47,495 bases of DNA from contig JH154184.1 in assembly GCA_000226015.1 (NCBI GenBank), positions 724,770 to 772,264 on the forward strand, read 5' to 3'. Positions 43,164 to 47,495 of this stretch are shown in pieces. Numbering within the stretch: position 1 is the stretch's first letter; each line of letters opens with the position of its first letter. Under the pieces are notes generated by a model. The model ran no database searches. It worked only from the letters and a program-made list of their open reading frames with translations, and had not been told where the DNA came from. The DNA comes from Mnemiopsis leidyi. Lineage: Eukaryota > Ctenophora > Tentaculata > Lobata > Bolinopsidae. A program made the translations under genes and the position numbers.

Positions 43164-43665
43164 AGAATGAGCATCTTTCTTCTTTTTGCTTGTAACCAAA
43201 GGACATAGCAGATGAAAAAAAACGAATTTCTTAATTCAGACAGTGCATCCATTTATGACATATCGAATCGATAAAAACGATGCCTTATTTTTTTCTATTA
43301 AAAATTTTTTCAGTTAACAATTCATCATGATTTTTAATTTTTGTCTAAGTTTTATAGTGTTTTGAGTGTAGGCATACAAGCCACGTTATAGAATATCAAG
43401 TGGAATATATTGCTGACTAAAAATCATTTGGTAAGAAAAAGTAAGAATTGTTTATGAATTAGTAAAGAGTTACTTAGATTAGAAAAGAGTTACTTAGAGT
43501 TAGAAGAAGTTTAGACAGATGAATTGAGTTCCGGGCTTGACTGGGTGGTCCAGGATTATTGTTGTCTGAGCAGCAACCAGCGCCCTTCTTATTCATAAAT
43601 CATTGTCTTCGAAAAATTAGATGATTTATTTGAGTAAGATATTTGAGTGAGATATTTTGTTTTCA

Positions 43666-43671
43666 AATAAA
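43666..43671 (+). terminator. Possible poly(A) signal of the 7TM gene
   Basis: AATAAA about 500 bases after the stop; a second lies at 43700. Confidence 0.35.
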
Positions 43672-44424
43672 TCTTTGTAACAAAAAAGTACTTATTGTCA
43701 ATAAAGTATTAAATAACATTAACATCATTACATCACAAGTAAAGGGGAAATTGTGAGACAGAATGGTAATCCAACCATGCGGGCCCGTCATCCTCCCACT
43801 AATTCCTTACTTCGTGAGTAGGTGGAACGAATGAGTGAGGGAGTGCGTTCCACAGGAAACTGATTGTAAAAAACATTCCAGTTGTAAATTACTTAATAAA
43901 CTCAAATTATATAAATTCATTTAGGTCCACTTATGACGTGTTTCAACGAAAATACTATGGATTCATAATTATTTTGCATTTCTGTCAACCTAATTGTCTC
44001 GTCTTACTTTTATTGGGAAAAAACTTAAGCATTGACATTCCAACTGCCAATTGCGTGTCTGCTTGATGTAAACTTGTACATTCTATAATTTTTATCAGCA
44101 CTTTATGATGATGGCCCCCTGGACGCTAACCGTTTGACAATGACCTAGTCTCTATTATTCCTTATAAGGAATAACTACCTCCAACCTCCTCTCCTTTACA
44201 CGCGCAGTCTTTGTGCAAGTGTGTCCTCAACGTTGAGGCATGGTCCCGGCTTTTACGTGTTTTTTCTTTCAATCTGATTCCAACTGTAGCGGACTTTTAG
44301 TGAACGTATTGAACATGTTTCTTTCTTGGCGTGCCTCCTTCCAACTGTGTGCCGATCTCATTTGCAGGCCTATAATGACCTACCCACTAGCTCATGATTG
44401 TAGCATATAAAGCCTTACCGTACA

Positions 44425-44556
44425 GAATCTTAGTAACGTACAGCTTAGTAACGCGTAGTATCTTAGTAACTTATGTTATATTAGTTACTTGTAGTAGTAG
44501 AGTATAGTATCTTGGTAACGTATAGTATCCTAGTAGCGTATCGGATATAGTATCTT
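44425..44556. repeat. Degenerate AGTATCTTAGTAACGT repeat
   Basis: Imperfect copies of ATCTTAGTAACGTA and relatives (TATCTTGGTAACG, TATCCTAGTAGCG) over 130 bp. Confidence 0.7.
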
Positions 44557-44813
44557 ACTTTTTACAGTATATGGATCAAATAAGAGTCTCTAAAATAAAA
44601 ATGAAAGTTTGAAACTTTATCAACTCTTGCACACAGAGTAAGGTTCCTATAATAAAAATGTGCTATATTAATTGTCAATTCATGTGCCAGTTTTTTATAC
44701 AATTATACATACTTGTCTTTACCCATGTTTTCTCAGATCCTATAAGTTTTAAGTCCTCCGCACATACCCACTGTAAAATGTACGTGCACACTACATCTCA
44801 CTACATCACTAAC

Positions 44814-44821
44814 TGACGTCA
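44814..44821. promoter_or_regulatory. CRE palindrome 1
   Basis: TGACGTCA, the full CREB/ATF consensus. First of three in the gene-free right end. Confidence 0.45.
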
Positions 44822-45901
44822 TCAGTAAAGAAGCACCTGTAACTGCACTAGTAAACACACTTATCTCATTACTGTGGGATAACTACACTTACATCACGAG
44901 TTAGACTGTTTCAAGACCCATTATCTAACGATTACAGAGCTCTCTAGTTGGTCTTAAGGAGTCTTCATGGGCGTCTTGTGTATATAGCTGTAGTGCATAT
45001 TTGAGTCATTTATACATGATTGTGTGTATATAACGGACTCGAGTATTTCATCAAGCAAGATTAATGATACCATATTTACTTATTTTATACAATTTAGTGC
45101 ATATTAAAACCAAAGTTTCGAAATTGCTTTGAATAATTATTGACAAATTACATTTGTTCAGCATTCTCCCTTGATTTGAAATTATGACCGTTAAGGCTTT
45201 ATGAAAACGTTGACGAATGTATTTACTCATTAGTCATTATTGCCATTAATCAGCCTTTATTTCCTGTCAATCAGGTACTGGTAGAATCATCTGCAGAATA
45301 ATTATGCTCCCAAAGGCCCAACAAGCAGGATGGAAAATTTTGAAAATACCCAGCACACATCACACTCTACATGCCTTTGGAATACCAAATATTCTGCCTA
45401 CAAGATGCAATTAAGCGGCAGTGTGAAATTTAAAATCGACTTGAAATATTTATCCCGTTTCAGATGTGCCCGTATTGTTTGCCTCCTGGCCGGTTTGTTC
45501 TACAGTTCTACACATTGAAGACTAGTCAGATCATATCTTGTATCTAGTCTTATACCCAACCTTCCTGCTTGCATCTTTGTTTAATTAACAGTTGCGGGTA
45601 TAGCAGATTAGCAACGGAAATTCTGGATGGAATTTCCGCTGTCAATGTCCGAATTTTTGCCTCTGATCTTGCATGCTTGTGGAATAATTTGTGCAAAATA
45701 GAGAAAGATATTATCTCCTACTACTCTCCTTGCAGATTGAGCTTCAGCATTTCACAATTAACGATTATTGTTATACCGGCAGGCATAGATCATGACACCT
45801 TTCAAAGAGTTAACATCAAATATTTTTCAGTCTTGTTTATCCGAGTACCGACTAGCATGAACACATGGAGTGTAAACTTCCAAGGTGCTTGTACAGCGTG
45901 A

Positions 45902-45909
45902 TGACGTCA
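45902..45909. promoter_or_regulatory. CRE palindrome 2
   Basis: TGACGTCA in the context GATGACGTCACACC. Confidence 0.45.
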
Positions 45910-46436
45910 CACCCTGCCCTGACCAATGTTGCATGTTGATATCCCCCTCTCTCTAATGTTAATGTAATCAGTCAGGTCCGGGTCTCATGGCTAGGAAGAG
46001 AAATACTGCTAGTTTGCTTTGTCTCTAGCCCGTGTTTTGTTCCGAATACTCCCAGTCTCGCTTATATACAGAGCATGGACACTGGACTACTTAATTCTGT
46101 GTTTTGATTGTTTAGTTTATCCATTTATAGCTTTGGATTTGCTTTGGTTTCTAAAGGTTTAGCTAAGTCAATTTTTCAGAGTTCTAAGAGCCATGAGGCC
46201 AAGACCGATTTAAAAAGTAAATATTTAAGCCATGACATCATTACTTTCTTATTAGTAGCGCCCTTTTCTGAACTTTAAAACTATAATGGCAATTAGAATA
46301 CCGTAGTAATGATATGAACCGCAAGTGGTGAGTGCACATGTCATAAAAGACTGGGGTGAAATGACTAAGCAGCGCACGAGGAAGTAAACAAATATGGGCA
46401 ATGCAGGGTATCCCGCATAGTTTAATGTCACGCGTG

Positions 46437-46444
46437 TGACGTCA
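46437..46444. promoter_or_regulatory. CRE palindrome 3
   Basis: TGACGTCA inside the CpG-rich CACGCGTGTGACGTCACGCG. Confidence 0.45.
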
Positions 46445-46898
46445 CGCGCGTTACGCTAACACACTAGATACAGTGGCACAAACACGAGCATTATATGATT
46501 CATCATCATGCTGCTTCAGAGTCATTTTTGTCTTACACTCAATCGACTGCGTAGCTTGTGAAATTATGTGTGCTCCTTTGTGCTCCGGGCCTTTGTGTCG
46601 ACCGTTTGTAGTAGAATGAGGATTATAGGAGGTCCCTTAATTTAATTTTGTTTATTATCAGCTAATAGCTGTTTTTAAAACTTTATTAAATCCATTAATG
46701 ATTATTTATCCCTTAGCTATAATTGATTGAATTCAATTCTGCCGTTTTAACCCCCCGTCGTCTGTGTCATTCGTGTCAAACTTTATCTTTATTTGGCTTT
46801 AATCTATTATCTTTCCTTATAATTCTCCATTCTTCTGGTCAACCTGATTTTTCCTGACAAATTCAGTTATCTAGCTATAAACGATTTATTCGTTAGTA

Positions 46899-46964
46899 AA
46901 CTACTTTATATAATAAATATATATAACTACTTTATATAATATATAACTACTTTATATAATAAAT
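46899..46964. repeat. ACTACTTTATATAATA repeat, three copies
   Basis: Three AT-rich copies separated by 20-26 bp. Confidence 0.85.
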
Positions 46965-47281
46965 ACTTCAAGATGCTCATGTTTATGCGTACCTCATTTC
47001 CTTGTTACCCGCGCGTATCTTATGAGGTTATTTTCCTGACTTCACAATAATTCGATCAAACACAACCCACTACAAATGATGATCTCACACTCTCTCCCTC
47101 TGGCCCTCACACATATTCAAACTTCCCCCCACCTGCTTCGTTGGTCACAATATCAAATTTACTTGGTGTGTAATACTGTAATCTGTTCTCTCGCCGTTAA
47201 ACTCGTCCGGCCCTGATTAGATCACACTGAGCTAGCACTCTCATGCCACTCTAGATTACTTGTGTCCCGGTTTTTCTAGAA

Positions 47282-47495
47282 CTCAATGTTCCTGGCTCAA
47301 TATTCCTGGCTCAATATTCCTGGCTCAATATTGCTGGCTCAATATTCCTGGCTCAATATTCCTGGCTCAATATTGCTGGCTCAATATTCCTGGCTCAATA
47401 TTCCTGGCTCAATATTCCTGGCTCAGTATTCCTGGCTCAACATTCCTGGCTCAATATTCCTGGCTCAATATTCCTGGCTCAATATTCCTGTCTCA
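47282..47495. repeat. 14-bp minisatellite, about 15 copies, truncated by the window edge
   Basis: Unit CTCAATATTCCTGG. Variants are TTGC for TTCC in two units, and single changes in the first unit and a few later ones. The array continues to the last base of the window. Confidence 0.97.

Larger units (their letters stand above)
43672..47281. other. Non-coding right end
   Basis: No gene can be supported. ORFs such as the one near 45569-45901 (110 codons from a TTG) show no domain, no splice context and no family motif. The stretch holds the CRE palindromes and minisatellites listed separately. It may be promoter or enhancer DNA for a gene beyond the right edge. Confidence 0.6.

Noticed and set aside
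45569-45901. 110-codon plus-strand ORF near the right end
   Set aside because: Starts at TTG, with no family motif and no conserved splice sites; likely chance.

Overview
The window is nuclear DNA from an early-branching metazoan, most likely a cnidarian and perhaps a hydrozoan. The evidence is spliceosomal introns with GT-AG borders, an AT-rich base composition, an alpha-tubulin, a DEG/ENaC channel, an SLC22 carrier, Ig-like receptors and pogo-like, LINE and SINE-like repeats. The species cannot be fixed from the sequence alone. One run of ten N (33358-33367) shows it is an assembled scaffold.

Layout, left to right. The 5' half of a DEG/ENaC channel gene (minus strand, 886-1651) runs off the left edge. 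Next come a pogo-like MITE (2152-2339) and one orphan minus-strand exon. An alpha-tubulin gene (plus, 4704-6231) has its first intron directly after the ATG. The centrepiece is a 20-exon plus-strand gene (8469-17163) for a 1,473-residue type I membrane protein with a signal peptide, 13 tandem copies of one Ig-like domain, one membrane span and a 13-residue basic tail. All 20 exons join in a single frame. Convergent to it are a minus-strand exon with a discoidin-like fold (17745-18083), an SLC22-type transporter (18494-21686) that holds a second, shorter copy of the MITE, and a small orphan gene (23181-24979).

From 25 to 29.5 kb I see almost no coding sequence. A long plus-strand orphan gene (29561-40371, at least 16 exons) encodes a basic, coiled-coil-rich protein. 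A large intron of that gene contains two decayed, tandemly duplicated Ig modules on the opposite strand, a LINE reverse-transcriptase fragment and the assembly gap. A tRNA-derived SINE-like segment follows the gene. A single-exon seven-helix receptor lies at 42069-43163. The last 4.3 kb is non-coding, with three perfect TGACGTCA (CRE) palindromes and several minisatellites, one of which runs off the right edge.

The genes are not an operon and share no pathway, but several act at the cell surface: the channel, the Ig-array receptor, the transporter and the 7TM receptor. The Ig-array protein is the best candidate for something undescribed. Its domain keeps the Ig-type Cys-Trp-Leu-Cys spacing but lacks the usual DxGxYxC motif, and its architecture would suit an adhesion, recognition or decoy receptor. 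That role is inference only.
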